Counted from the stretch's first letter, positions 34,940-44,502 are shown. The stretch: 64,000 bases of DNA from Microvirga flavescens (GCF_003290125.1 NZ_QMKH01000001.1:806001-870000), one strand, 5' to 3'. Translations and numbers: made by a program. The notes: generated by a model from the letters alone, not told the origin.

Positions 34940-36067
34940 TTACGCAGCGTAAGATACATCAAAAGCAAGTTTGTGCGCGAATTCATCCTCTTCATCGCCC
35001 ACTCCAAAATCGTCACGGCTCAGGTCGAAAATGTTAGCCAATTCCGCAACCCGATTGTAGCAAGATGCCTGAAAATGGCGGGCCGGGATGCGAATTCCTG
35101 CCGTATTTAACTTCTTGAGCACCTGTCGTGTGATTGCAGGATTGACCGGAAGGTTGGATTTTTCATGAATTGCATGGAATGCCCAACCAATGTCGAGATG
35201 CTCAAGCTCGATGATGCAGGGATGGGCGAGATACTCCAGGAATAAACTGCGTCCGAGAGCTACAAAAGCAACTTTTGTCACCAAACAGTTTTCGAACCGG
35301 TGGCCTGCTTCTCTCATCGCGTCAGCATTTGCGAGTACAGCGAATTCGGAAGTGTCCAGCAAGGGCGGCTCAATCCAAAAGTGCGATGCGCGATCAAGCC
35401 AGCGCTGAATCCAGTTCCCAAGGTTTTCCCCGGTTTCTAAACTCTCAAGTGAGGCAACAAGCACATCATCGTTGGCTGTTGGTACGACGCGCTTAATCAA
35501 TTCAATGGAGCGCTGAAAATCTTTGACCTGATGGATGGAAGCAAGCCGCTTCACCAGCTTGATAGACACGTAGGGCGGCTCAAGAGCCATTAAAATAGCA
35601 AATGCGCGAGCGGGAACACGCGGAACATGCCGCAGAGCCGAAAGACGAGCACGATGTTGAGGCTGCGTGTGTATTTCGACCATGAGACGATAGTTCTCTT
35701 CGGAAAGAGGTTCGTCTCCAATCTTTGCAAGGACACCCACAAGTCCCTCGGCATTCGGATAGAGGTGCCGGACGATATCTCGAACCCGGCGGTGCAAGAT
35801 TGTGTAAGCAATGAGCGCCAGGGACTCAGTGAACGCCAATCCTGTCAGGTTGCTCAGAGAACGAAGGCGTGATGCGATAATATCAGAGCAACCCAAATCA
35901 AGTTCGCACAGTACGAGTGCAATGAGTTGCGCACGAAGAGGCGAAGCTGTGATGTAGCGACGGAGAGTGCCTGGAAATGCCTCGTCACAAGCAAGGAGCT
36001 TACTCAGAACCCACCCTTGCACTGGACGTTGTCGACGGAGCGTGTTTCGTGGCAGCGCTGGACCCAA
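34940..36067 (-). CDS. uncharacterised protein with PcfJ-like C-terminal motif; start unclear
   Basis: A 375-aa frame from a TTG at 36067. The N-terminal two thirds are predicted helical without a motif I recognise. The C-terminal part (about residues 230-310: AMREAGHRFENCLVTKVAFVALGRSLFLEY ... GWAFHAIHEKSNLPV) resembles the 'G..L..C' glycine/cysteine block of PcfJ-like proteins of conjugative elements; this similarity is from memory and weak. Upstream of 36067 the frame stays open and protein-like for about 30 codons (for example LFDRFRFHETVVQYAIAS) to a stop near 36168, with no ATG, GTG or TTG there. The gene may thus be 5'-truncated or use an unusual start. Confidence 0.5.
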   Translation of the reverse strand: MGPALPRNTLRRQRPVQGWVLSKLLACDEAFPGTLRRYITASPLRAQLIALVLCELDLGCSDIIASRLRSLSNLTGLAFTESLALIAYTILHRRVRDIVRHLYPNAEGLVGVLAKIGDEPLSEENYRLMVEIHTQPQHRARLSALRHVPRVPARAFAILMALEPPYVSIKLVKRLASIHQVKDFQRSIELIKRVVPTANDDVLVASLESLETGENLGNWIQRWLDRASHFWIEPPLLDTSEFAVLANADAMREAGHRFENCLVTKVAFVALGRSLFLEYLAHPCIIELEHLDIGWAFHAIHEKSNLPVNPAITRQVLKKLNTAGIRIPARHFQASCYNRVAELANIFDLSRDDFGVGDEEDEFAHKLAFDVSYAA

Positions 36068-36133
36068 GAGCGTCTCCGATGCAATTGCATACTGGACGAC
36101 GGTCTCATGGAATCGAAATCTGTCAAATAATTT

Positions 36134-36181
36134 CTGAGCCGAGGGTGGAACCCAACCCTCGGTTCAGAAGCCTAAGCTTCT
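36134..36181. other. two adjacent hairpins upstream of the 34940-36067 gene
   Basis: Stem one has arms 36134-36146 and 36155-36167 (13 bp, one wobble) and an 8-nt loop. Stem two directly follows (AGAAGC ... GCTTCT, about 36166-36181). No clear U-tract follows on either strand, so this is not an ordinary terminator. It may be a structured leader, a small RNA, or a transcription boundary between the 1383-aa gene and its neighbour. Confidence 0.4.
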
Positions 36182-36333
36182 TCGACAATCTCTATTGAAA
36201 GCCTTATCGGAGCGATGTGTGTATAGATTACGTATCACGCAAATAATTTGTGCGACCTATCGGGGCCAATAGGTAGTCCTCTGGTACGTTAAATTCGCAA
36301 TGCATCGTAAGGATTTGGAGCCCTCTTGGGCAT

Positions 36334-39300
36334 TCAACGGAGGCGTCTTCTGATGCCAGCTTCCGCGTCTTCTCGGCTCGCTTGATCCTCATAGGTCTTT
36401 GCGAGATTGGTCAGCACTGTAGAGGCCACAAAGGGATGGGAGTAATGCAGAGCGTTAGCCCAAGCCCGATATTTTCTAGCCAACTCCCGCTCTTGATCTC
36501 CACCTTCACCGCGCCAGTGCATTCCTCGCGCGTTATACAAGCCGGTATATGCACCTTCGGAAATACTTTCCGATTGGATGTCTTCCATGACATCTCGCAC
36601 AGGCTCGCACGGCCAGATACCATCCTGACCTACGGGAGCATAGGAAAATAGCTTGCCTAGGCAAACGTCTCCGATTTCTGACCTACTAAGCTCCGAGCAG
36701 GCATCTCGAACAGATTTTACCCACTTAGCCAGGAGTACAGAATCGAGTTCGCCGAGATTGTTGTGGCCAGGGACGCGCTCGATGCCATCGAGCAACTTGT
36801 AAGCCTTCTTGGCGAATTGTTCAGCAGTCTCTGGATCAACTCTCCATTCCTGCGGGTCCTCATCACGATCCCGCCGTTTGTATCTCAAAACAATCGCCCG
36901 CACGAAGAATTCAGGGTGAACCTCGACATATCTCTCAAGGTTGGGAATTCCGTAGCTTTTCCGCCTGCTTCCCGGTTTTGCAAGAACGTCAATGAAAGAA
37001 AATTCGAGACTGGCCTTCTGCTCCAATGTGAGTTCTGGGTCCTTGTCGATAAGCGTGAAAGCCTCTTCAAGGTGGTATTGATCAAGCTGATAATGCCCTG
37101 GCTGATCCTTTCCATCCTTCAAACATTCGGAAAGTACCTGGAACAAGACGGAAGTTGGAGCGACCTCTAGCCGCCGTTTAATAAATGCGAAGGCCGCCCG
37201 AGGTCGCTGCGCTGCAAGCAGACGCTCAACAGCCTCCCGGTTTTCCTCGTCAGATTCGAGAGGCCAGCCCGCTGGAACATCATTCCAGTATGCCTGCTGA
37301 TAGGTATCCTCCAACTCATCAACTATCTGCCACGTTCTTCGACAGAATGGCGCAAGCAGCAGCAGTTGAACCATTTCTGAGTCTGATATTTGCTCCTTGA
37401 CTGACTTCAGCACACTCACACGTTTCGCCTCATCAGCGAGGCCCCCTAAAGCTCCAGCAATTAGGTCTTTTATGCCGCCAGATTTCTTGATCGCAGCCAA
37501 TGGTAGTGCCATAAGGAGAAGATTGTTTATCCCTTCCTGGGGTAAGATATCCTTTGCTAAAAGCCATCCAATTGTAGACGATGCCTCACCCATACCGGCA
37601 AGTTCAAGAACTCCGGGTAGCTCCTGTTGTTGTATGATCTCGCGCAGCGCTTCGATACGTAGTTGCTTGATGCGCTCCTCGCGCAGTTGAAGGTCCATAT
37701 TTTCATCGAGGAGTTCGTCAGCCGACTCGTCTACCCACTGTGTTCGGAACAGCCATGCGTGCTTAGTGAGAAGATCGGCAGGCTCAAGCGTCTGGTAGGC
37801 AGCCTTGGCTGCTTTAGTTAGGCTTGCAAAATTCGTTTCTTTGGATCGCTTCAGACCTCGTCGCGACATAACCGTGACGCGTATTTTCTCTCGCACAATT
37901 GCTCTATCTGAATCGGAAGCTCCAGCGTTGGCCCACGATAGAATTAACTCCCATACTTTTGCTTGATCACCTTCGGAAAGATCGTGCAGATGCTCGATGA
38001 GGTCGCAAAGCATCTCACGTGAATGATTCTTCCAACCTAGAACCAGGGCGACCATCTCGCTCATAAATTCCATAATAGGTTCCCATGCTGTGAAAGGCTC
38101 ACCGAAGCCATATCCATCAGGGCGCCACCGGGGTTTATGGCTGTAGTCGCCGAACTTATCGCCCGTATTCAACTGCTCAATGCAGATTTTCCAGGCAACA
38201 GCAGGATACTTTTCTGTCAGGAGTTTGATTACGTTTAGGCGTATGTCGCGATTAGCTGCTGTCTGTGGCATCCACACTCTGAAAATCGACAACAAGGAGT
38301 TTATCGGTTTATTGACCCAGTTATCGTTGATCTCAACTTGGGCGAGTTGAGCCAGAATAAGAGCAGACCGTGGGAGTGTCTCCGGATTCCAGGCCAGCCC
38401 TTCAAGTGCCCAGAGCAGGCCGGTTCGGGGGCAACTTCCGAAAAAACCTGTGTCAGCATTGACAGGGCGCATCAACCGAAGCGCAGCAGCCTCCTCACTT
38501 CTTAGATCGCGTTCAAGGATTGACAGGAACTCCTCGGGGGCAACCTCCGCATAGGTAGGAAGGTCCCGGTCGTGCGCTTCAAGGATACGTAACGTCAGTG
38601 GTGTGAGGAGATCACGGACAAACTGTGCCGCTAATGCTTCCACGTCTATCCCGAGACGAGTTTTAAAGAGATGGTTGCCATGCACAGCGAGCAATACCAA
38701 AGTTTCGGATATGCCGTCCCGGAGTGCCGCAGACATTTCGCGCGACGTGCCGTAAATTGAAGCTGCCCAACGGGCGCTCTCAGGTAGGTCCAGACTGGGA
38801 TCATCTTCGCCCAAAACGATCTTCGCTGTTTCGAAGTACCGAGTTAAGTCTTGGGCTGTGATTGATCCAGCAATGGCAAACAACAGGTCAATTTTTGAGA
38901 TTACACCCCGATACGTTCCGACAGACCAGAGTGGTGCGTCATTAATCTGCGCTAAGCGTTGGCACTCCTTCTCCAGCACCTCATACGGCTCGTCATTGGT
39001 CAGTAGCGTCAACACGGTTTGGTCGGCTTGAGTCCGAGAGTTCCACGCGCCAGCCAACAGGAATGGGATCAGCTTCCCGGCAGTTGTATGATCTACAGCC
39101 CATTCGGGCTTCCGAACTGCCGGGGTTGTCGAGAGTTGCCGTCGAAGGACCGTGAGCGAACGACCGGAAGCGTTGCTGTACCTAGCAACGTCGTCACGAT
39201 TAAATCCCATACCTTCCAAAGCTGAGCCAAATGCCTCGTGACTCAAGGGTTCAAGTACGATGTGGGGGTCAGGCGCGGCATTTCGCGGATAGATGATAAT

Positions 39301-40485
39301 GGTATGAACGGAACGAGCAAGAGGTGCCAATTCACGTTCAACATCACGGGTAAAAGCCACAGGAATGAAGTTCTGAGCACCTTGTGCCAATCGGGGAAGA
39401 ATGCCGGGTTGATCAAAGACAAGGACACGGTCACGGTGAAGTGCCAGTTCCTCGCCGCCTCTATCACTGAACAACTGGGAGAGAAACGCCAGGGCTTCTT
39501 CAACAGAATCCGCTCCGATGATTGTTGGCCCTTCAGGTTCCTTTGACAGACGCGAAACTGCTGTTTTCTTGGCAGCGGAGATTGCGGAGTCGAACAAGTC
39601 CGGCACGAGCGGTGGATTGGTTGCACCTACCCAGTCGGACCAGCACTGATCGAGGGAGCGAACTCCCTCAGATGGGCGCATTGTCTCATTCGCGAACCAC
39701 GCTTGGCCTGACAGTGACTGCTCTAACCATTGCTCCAGATCGCTGGAGTCGTACGCCCGCACGTCCCTCCAGAGCCCCTTAGCCTTCATCTCCTCTACCC
39801 AAGCACTCTTTCCTGCCCATCGTCGTGGCGTGACAAACATGAAGGTCGTGTTGTCTCTGTCGGCCTTCTTGGTTGCCTTCACGCTCTTTGCGAAGTCGCT
39901 GTCCGCTTTGCCCTTGATATCTACGTTGACGCCAAACTCCCAACCTGAAGTGCCATCAGGAATCCAAGGTGTGCCTTCAGTGGCCTCGACAAAGCCATCC
40001 CATCCAGGCCGCTGAGCATCGTCGTTGCCGGGAAAATCGACTTTCTTCAATCCAACCCCTGTCGAATGGGCGAGGGTACGGAGTAGGACTGAAAGGCGCG
40101 TGCGCGCGGAGATATTCTGCGAGGCCCATGTCTCGATGTCGTTCGCTTTTATGGTCAAGAATGGCGGAACGTACGCCTTCGTGTTGGCTGGCGCTCCCTT
40201 GGCTTTGGTTTGGGCTGCGTCGTAGGCAGCCTGCATGTCCAAAATCGTCTGGGCGGGCAAATTAAAGGCGCGCTCAATTCGCGATGCCATTTCCTGCGTA
40301 GTGGCAACCTTGCCATTGAGGAAGTTGGAGAAGGCCGGTCGACTGACACCAACAAGGTCTGCCGCAGCCGTCACGGACATAGCCCTCGGAGTTAGAATAG
40401 TATCCCGAACATACTGGCCTGGATGAATGTGAGGGGCGGCTCTCGATGCTGCTGCTTTAATCTTTGTGGTTGATTTGTCTGACAT
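36334..40485 (-). CDS. 1383-aa HigA-type HTH / nuclease-like / helical-repeat protein (candidate defence effector)
   Basis: An unusually long protein for the island. Residues about 20-90 (HPGQYVRDTILTPRAMS ... VGVSRPAFSNFLNGKVATTQEMASRIERAFNLP) form a HigA-family antitoxin-like helix-turn-helix. Residues about 145-255 hold QRPGWDGFVEA (Asp163), SGWEFGVNVDIKGKA (Glu183, Lys191) and FMFVTPRRW, a spacing compatible with a PD-(D/E)xK-type domain, though not proven. Residues about 300-460 have the layout of a STAND/AAA module (LVFDQPGILPRLA, HTIIIYPRNAA), yet no Walker A GxxxxGK[S/T] is present. The remaining 900 residues are helical-repeat-like. It is divergent from the DUF4209 gene across a double palindrome that its HTH could bind. 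I know no named family for the whole protein. Confidence 0.72.
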   Translation of the reverse strand: MSDKSTTKIKAAASRAAPHIHPGQYVRDTILTPRAMSVTAAADLVGVSRPAFSNFLNGKVATTQEMASRIERAFNLPAQTILDMQAAYDAAQTKAKGAPANTKAYVPPFLTIKANDIETWASQNISARTRLSVLLRTLAHSTGVGLKKVDFPGNDDAQRPGWDGFVEATEGTPWIPDGTSGWEFGVNVDIKGKADSDFAKSVKATKKADRDNTTFMFVTPRRWAGKSAWVEEMKAKGLWRDVRAYDSSDLEQWLEQSLSGQAWFANETMRPSEGVRSLDQCWSDWVGATNPPLVPDLFDSAISAAKKTAVSRLSKEPEGPTIIGADSVEEALAFLSQLFSDRGGEELALHRDRVLVFDQPGILPRLAQGAQNFIPVAFTRDVERELAPLARSVHTIIIYPRNAAPDPHIVLEPLSHEAFGSALEGMGFNRDDVARYSNASGRSLTVLRRQLSTTPAVRKPEWAVDHTTAGKLIPFLLAGAWNSRTQADQTVLTLLTNDEPYEVLEKECQRLAQINDAPLWSVGTYRGVISKIDLLFAIAGSITAQDLTRYFETAKIVLGEDDPSLDLPESARWAASIYGTSREMSAALRDGISETLVLLAVHGNHLFKTRLGIDVEALAAQFVRDLLTPLTLRILEAHDRDLPTYAEVAPEEFLSILERDLRSEEAAALRLMRPVNADTGFFGSCPRTGLLWALEGLAWNPETLPRSALILAQLAQVEINDNWVNKPINSLLSIFRVWMPQTAANRDIRLNVIKLLTEKYPAVAWKICIEQLNTGDKFGDYSHKPRWRPDGYGFGEPFTAWEPIMEFMSEMVALVLGWKNHSREMLCDLIEHLHDLSEGDQAKVWELILSWANAGASDSDRAIVREKIRVTVMSRRGLKRSKETNFASLTKAAKAAYQTLEPADLLTKHAWLFRTQWVDESADELLDENMDLQLREERIKQLRIEALREIIQQQELPGVLELAGMGEASSTIGWLLAKDILPQEGINNLLLMALPLAAIKKSGGIKDLIAGALGGLADEAKRVSVLKSVKEQISDSEMVQLLLLAPFCRRTWQIVDELEDTYQQAYWNDVPAGWPLESDEENREAVERLLAAQRPRAAFAFIKRRLEVAPTSVLFQVLSECLKDGKDQPGHYQLDQYHLEEAFTLIDKDPELTLEQKASLEFSFIDVLAKPGSRRKSYGIPNLERYVEVHPEFFVRAIVLRYKRRDRDEDPQEWRVDPETAEQFAKKAYKLLDGIERVPGHNNLGELDSVLLAKWVKSVRDACSELSRSEIGDVCLGKLFSYAPVGQDGIWPCEPVRDVMEDIQSESISEGAYTGLYNARGMHWRGEGGDQERELARKYRAWANALHYSHPFVASTVLTNLAKTYEDQASREDAEAGIRRRLR

Positions 40486-40514
40486 CGCAACGGGCCTTGC
40501 TAGAGATCACAGCC

Positions 40515-40559
40515 TGTAATGTGACACTTTACATATTAACTGTAAAGTGTCACATTACA
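40515..40559. promoter_or_regulatory. double palindromic operator between divergent defence genes
   Basis: Two 19-bp arms (40515-40533 and 40541-40559) are perfect reverse complements separated by 7 bp. Each arm is itself a palindrome of the form TGTAAWGTGWCACWTTACA, so there are two equal sites with centres 26 bp apart. The sites lie 29 bp upstream of the 1383-aa gene's ATG and 29 bp upstream of the ATG at 40589 on the other strand, ideal for co-repression of both promoters by the HTH domain of the 1383-aa protein. Confidence 0.85.
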
Positions 40560-40588
40560 CTAAAGTGGGCCAGTTTGGACTAGGGCTT

Positions 40589-42397
40589 ATGAGCACCATC
40601 AGCGACTCGGGCGAAAACCATGTTGTACCCCTGCCTGCCGGTGGGGCCATCGCAGAGGTTGTCTCTTCTTCGATGAAACTGGAGTGCCATACGTATGCCG
40701 CTGGATTTCAGGAGCGGCATTCGGCAATGCCGAACTCCGGATGGGATGTCCTGAGTCAAATCTTTGGTTTCCACTTTCGCCCTGGTGATGCTGTTGAGCC
40801 CTTCCATCCGATGCTTGTAATGGATGGCAAACGAAGCATGATTCCCGACGACATCACGGCGGATCACCTTGAAGGACTGGCCGAGACCCTCGGGGTAGTC
40901 GATGATTCTGAGTACCGCGCACGTATAGGCGATGTGCTCTGGCTTCGCCGCCGTGACATTACTGCGGCTCGCAGTGCGGTGGATGCCTATGTGGCTTCGG
41001 CTACCCGCCTGGAAGACCCCAAGCATTGGGTTCCTGCTATGGAGCGTTACGAGCGGGCCGTACGGTTGGCCCGCCAGATCGAGCCGAAAGGAGAGCTTCC
41101 GGAGCAGGTACTCGCTCACATAGAGGCTCGTATTCTATATTATGATGGTCAGGACCCGCTCTATTTCAGTCTGAAGGCTATGAAGCTTCTGGAGGAGTTC
41201 CGGTTCGGGAACTTTGGGACCCTTGCTGAGATCGCGGGCAAGATCGCACAGACGGCCCGAGCATCAGGAGACAGCGAGCGAGCGCGAAGTCACTTTGCCA
41301 TTCAAGCACGCCTCCTTCGCCGCGCTGGGCGGTCAGAGGATGCAGAAGCAGCCCTTTGCTCTCGCGCTGAAAGCTTTGTGGCGGACGCAGAAGCGCTGGA
41401 GGCCGCTGGATCGTTCATCAGCGCACACCACTTCTGGCAGGAGGCTGTTAAGGCGTTTCGTGAGCGGGCATCCCTCCGCGCTCGTGTGCCAGAGCTTCAG
41501 GCGCATCTTGCCGAAGCGGGGCGACAGACGCTCCAAGAAATGAAGACTGCCTCGACGGATGAGATCGACATTCGCGCCGAGGTCGAGCTTGTGCAGAAGC
41601 ACTTTCGGGACCTAACTCTGGATGACGCATTCTTCCAATTCGCGATGGCACTCTCGCTACTTGATCCAGTCAAGCTGCGAGAGGACGCTCTCGAACGGAT
41701 GAGAGCTTATCCCCTCCAGTCGCTATTCCAAGCTGACATATTCGATGCGGCAGGGCGTAAGATCGCTGTGCGACCTCCTGTTGGAACAGGCGATCCTAAG
41801 CAGGAGGATCAGGCTGTTGAGGGGTTCATGGACGAGCAGGCCCGCATACACAGGCACTTTCATGTCCATGCTGTACTTGCACCCGCCGTACGCGTCATCC
41901 GTGATGAGCACATAGTTGATGAGGACGCTATCGAACCTCTCATCAAAGACAGCCGAATCATTCCTGAAGATCGTCTGTCACTCTTCGTAAAGGGGATCGT
42001 TGCTGGTTTTCAATTCGACTTCTCGACGGCTCTTCATATCCTTGTCCCGCAGGCTGAGAATGGTCTTCGGCACGTCCTGGAACAACACGGTGTTGTCACT
42101 CGGAACTTCGATGCGAATGGCGTTGAGGATGTCTGGTTGCTTGGAAAGATTCTCGAACATGAGAAGTTGCTGGAAGTTCTGGGTGAAGACATGCTTTACG
42201 AGCTACGCACGCTACTGGCGGGGCGGCTCGGACCGAATCTGCGCAACTCCATTGCCCACGGCCTGCTCGATGAGAGATCATTGAATGGAGAAATGGGCTT
42301 TTATCTCTGGTGGGTTCTTCTGCGGCTGGTGGCGTCAACTACGAACGGTATGGCTGCATTTGCAGAGCGCAACCGAGAATTCAAGAACGAAGGTTGA
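40589..42397 (+). CDS. DUF4209-domain protein with HEPN-type RNxxxHG motif
   Basis: A 602-aa protein from ATG 40589; a GTG at 40547 is in frame but falls inside the operator. The N-terminal half is helical and repeat-like (for example RRDITAARSAVDAYVASATRL, RAGRSEDAEAALCSRAESF). The C-terminal domain (about 470-580) has LHILVPQAENGLRHVLEQHG and NLRNSIAHGLLDE, the RNxxxHG block that defines DUF4209 (PF13910); Arg552 and His557 give an RX4H arrangement as in HEPN ribonucleases. It therefore may be an RNase-type effector. It shares a promoter region with the 1383-aa gene and is followed by a 645-bp gap. Confidence 0.78.
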   Translation: MSTISDSGENHVVPLPAGGAIAEVVSSSMKLECHTYAAGFQERHSAMPNSGWDVLSQIFGFHFRPGDAVEPFHPMLVMDGKRSMIPDDITADHLEGLAETLGVVDDSEYRARIGDVLWLRRRDITAARSAVDAYVASATRLEDPKHWVPAMERYERAVRLARQIEPKGELPEQVLAHIEARILYYDGQDPLYFSLKAMKLLEEFRFGNFGTLAEIAGKIAQTARASGDSERARSHFAIQARLLRRAGRSEDAEAALCSRAESFVADAEALEAAGSFISAHHFWQEAVKAFRERASLRARVPELQAHLAEAGRQTLQEMKTASTDEIDIRAEVELVQKHFRDLTLDDAFFQFAMALSLLDPVKLREDALERMRAYPLQSLFQADIFDAAGRKIAVRPPVGTGDPKQEDQAVEGFMDEQARIHRHFHVHAVLAPAVRVIRDEHIVDEDAIEPLIKDSRIIPEDRLSLFVKGIVAGFQFDFSTALHILVPQAENGLRHVLEQHGVVTRNFDANGVEDVWLLGKILEHEKLLEVLGEDMLYELRTLLAGRLGPNLRNSIAHGLLDERSLNGEMGFYLWWVLLRLVASTTNGMAAFAERNREFKNEG

Positions 42398-43042
42398 TAG
42401 ATATTGACCGAGTTTGCTCAGAAAGGGAGAGGAGACACCCTTCTACGATTTAAGATGCGAGGGTCGCCGACTCACTCGGTCATGACTGCACGAGTTCAAG
42501 GACGCGTGCTTCGGGCACCAGATATTCCCAGTTTGGATTGTTAGATGGGATACGTTCCCAGTACGCTCTAGCGCAGACAGTTCATATGGCCGAATGCATT
42601 GGTGAACCTCGCAGCACAGTTGGGCGGCATTGCGGGTAGAGTTCCAGGCGCGGCACTGGGAGCGCCTCAACGGCACGCGGGCACACTCCAGGGCATGTTC
42701 GGCGGATTCCGTGGCCTCTGCGAGTATTTCGGGCTCCGGCATGACAGGCGGCACCTACAGCAAGAGGATTGGTTGATTGGGGCGACTGGTCTCTCGCCAC
42801 GATGTGCGTGACGCCTTGAACAACATGGACAATTAAGGGGTCTCTGTGGTCTTGGCGGATGGGGGGGAAGGTGGTTTCGACTTAGAATCGCCGACCAATG
42901 GCGCGCCCCGAGGTATCCTTTGATAAGAACAACGAGGGGGATAGCGCGTCACTAACCGTGGATTGAACGCGATGGCCCTTGCAGAGTGTCCTCTCGGGCC
43001 TCTAGGCTCGAATAAGCTCCACTACTGTGCTCTGGCTCTTCT
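42398..43042. other. 645-bp region with no convincing gene
   Basis: Short frames of 70-103 codons occur on both strands (for example minus 42443-42754) but show no motif and carry an Arg/Ser/Cys-rich composition. The region may contain decayed coding sequence between the DUF4209 gene and the following anchored protein. No hairpin terminator of note was seen. Confidence 0.45.
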
Positions 43043-43510
43043 GTGATTGATCTGAACGCACTTCCTTGGAAGGACTACATCACCCTTAGTGCCGCCGTCC
43101 TTGGTGCAGGCCTTGGCATCATGAACACATGGAACGCCATGAGTGCTCGGCGAGTGCGTCTCTCTGTTCGGCCGGTCCATGCGCTCCCGGCATCAGGTGA
43201 GCCGATGTTCGCCATTGAAGTCCTCAACTCGAGCAACTTCGCACTAACGGTCGATGAGGTGGGTTTCACACTCAACGGAAACACGATCAAGAAGGGGGAA
43301 CGGGCTGCAATCACAAAGCCCATCATCATCGATGGGAAGCCGTGGCCCCGGCGGTTAGAGGCGCGGGAATCCGTATCCCTTTACTTCTACCTTCCTGATC
43401 CTTCCGACCCGATAGGATGGGCTTATGCCCGCACGGCGTGCGGCGAAGTGAGGTATGGTGATAGCCCAGCCCTCAAGCAGCTTCGGGCCAAGGGCAGCGC
43501 TAAGCCCTAA
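43043..43510 (+). CDS. membrane-anchored protein of unknown function
   Basis: A 155-aa protein with GTG start at 43043. Residues about 10-28 form one transmembrane helix (YITLSAAVLGAGLGIMNTW), followed by a soluble beta-rich domain (VRLSVRPVHALPASGEPMFAIEVLNSSNFALTVDEVGFTL) resembling small immunoglobulin-like domains, in which the phrase 'I.V.N.....T....G' recurs in many hypothetical proteins of bacterial islands. No catalytic residues are evident. It is convergent with the Abi_2 gene. Function unknown. Confidence 0.65.
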   Translation: MIDLNALPWKDYITLSAAVLGAGLGIMNTWNAMSARRVRLSVRPVHALPASGEPMFAIEVLNSSNFALTVDEVGFTLNGNTIKKGERAAITKPIIIDGKPWPRRLEARESVSLYFYLPDPSDPIGWAYARTACGEVRYGDSPALKQLRAKGSAKP

Positions 43511-43542
43511 ATCCGAATTCCTGCGTGGTCATAAAAAGTGAT

Positions 43543-44502
43543 TTATTGCCAAAGGGGGAGATTTTCCCAGTCTCTCGGGAATCCGCTGGACTGTAGAGAG
43601 ATGTGAGGATTCCGAGGAAAAGTTTTGAGATGTTCCTTTAACCTCGATGGCCACTTCGTCCGAGGATTGACGACCAGCAACATATAACGCGCCAGGGCAC
43701 AGGCGGCATAGAGGCGAGTATTTCGATACGGACTACGAACTAGGTGGTCCAGAATTGGGATTTCATTGTGCGCAGGCATCTTCGGTTGATCAACGAGCGG
43801 CTTATTCCAAAGACGCGCATGATGCGCACACACATTCCGGGCGACGGACAAGGCGCGGATCCAACTCACAAAGAGGTCGGGCTTAGGAACGCCATATTGA
43901 GTTGCGATAGCCGATTTATCGACCCACCGCATGCCTGCTAGAAAATGTGAGAGTGGACCGAAGTCGAGCAACTCAACCGCAATCCATACGGGCATATGTG
44001 AACCATGGTACTTAGTGCGGAAGTGATCGGCGAACTCTTCCTTTGAGCTCACTTCTTTGTCGTCCAGTTTTTGAAGCCATTCGCTGTGCTTAACCCTTCC
44101 CGTCTTGGGATCAGGTCTCGCGAAACGACCGTCCAAGAATGCGCCGTTGCGATGCGCGAATGGATCGTAGGCCCCTAGTCTAAGGGAAACGCTTGTCCTT
44201 ACAGCAATTTCAATCCGCTCTAAGACATCTAACAATTGGAGCCGCAATGCCTTATCAAAGGCGTAGAGATCAACCGCAGTTTTGAAAGAAGTGTCGGGCT
44301 TGAAGGTATCAAGAGCTTGCACGGTACCGTCGGCCTTGAGGACCGTTTCCCGAAACGGATACCAATATGCGCTGAGACGATAATAGCCGATTCGAGTAAG
44401 GTACTCGTGGGCCTTTTGCGTGTCGGGAATCTCCATCCCACGGCTCCGAAGGAGCGCTATTTGATCGGGAACTGAGAGATATGGCTTGTTGTAGATAGCC
44501 AA
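43543..44502 (-). CDS. Abi_2 (AbiD/AbiF-type) abortive-infection HEPN protein
   Basis: A 319-aa protein from a TTG start (LAIYNKPYLSVPDQIALLRSRGM), a start region typical of Abi_2 proteins. It carries the family landmarks YLTRIGYYRLSAYWYPF near residue 35-50, DLYAFDKALRLQLLDVLERIEIAVR near 78-102, and ARNVCAHHARLWN at 221-233, where Arg222 and His227 form the RX4H HEPN ribonuclease motif. Abi_2 proteins cause abortive infection by RNA cleavage. The 118-nt gap upstream has two hairpins and may encode a small RNA, and an XRE regulator follows upstream. Confidence 0.88.
   Translation of the reverse strand: MAIYNKPYLSVPDQIALLRSRGMEIPDTQKAHEYLTRIGYYRLSAYWYPFRETVLKADGTVQALDTFKPDTSFKTAVDLYAFDKALRLQLLDVLERIEIAVRTSVSLRLGAYDPFAHRNGAFLDGRFARPDPKTGRVKHSEWLQKLDDKEVSSKEEFADHFRTKYHGSHMPVWIAVELLDFGPLSHFLAGMRWVDKSAIATQYGVPKPDLFVSWIRALSVARNVCAHHARLWNKPLVDQPKMPAHNEIPILDHLVRSPYRNTRLYAACALARYMLLVVNPRTKWPSRLKEHLKTFPRNPHISLQSSGFPRDWENLPLWQ

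Noticed and set aside
36334-40485. Assigning the 1383-aa protein to Avs/STAND NTPases
   Set aside because: No Walker A motif could be found, so membership in that ATPase class is not claimed.
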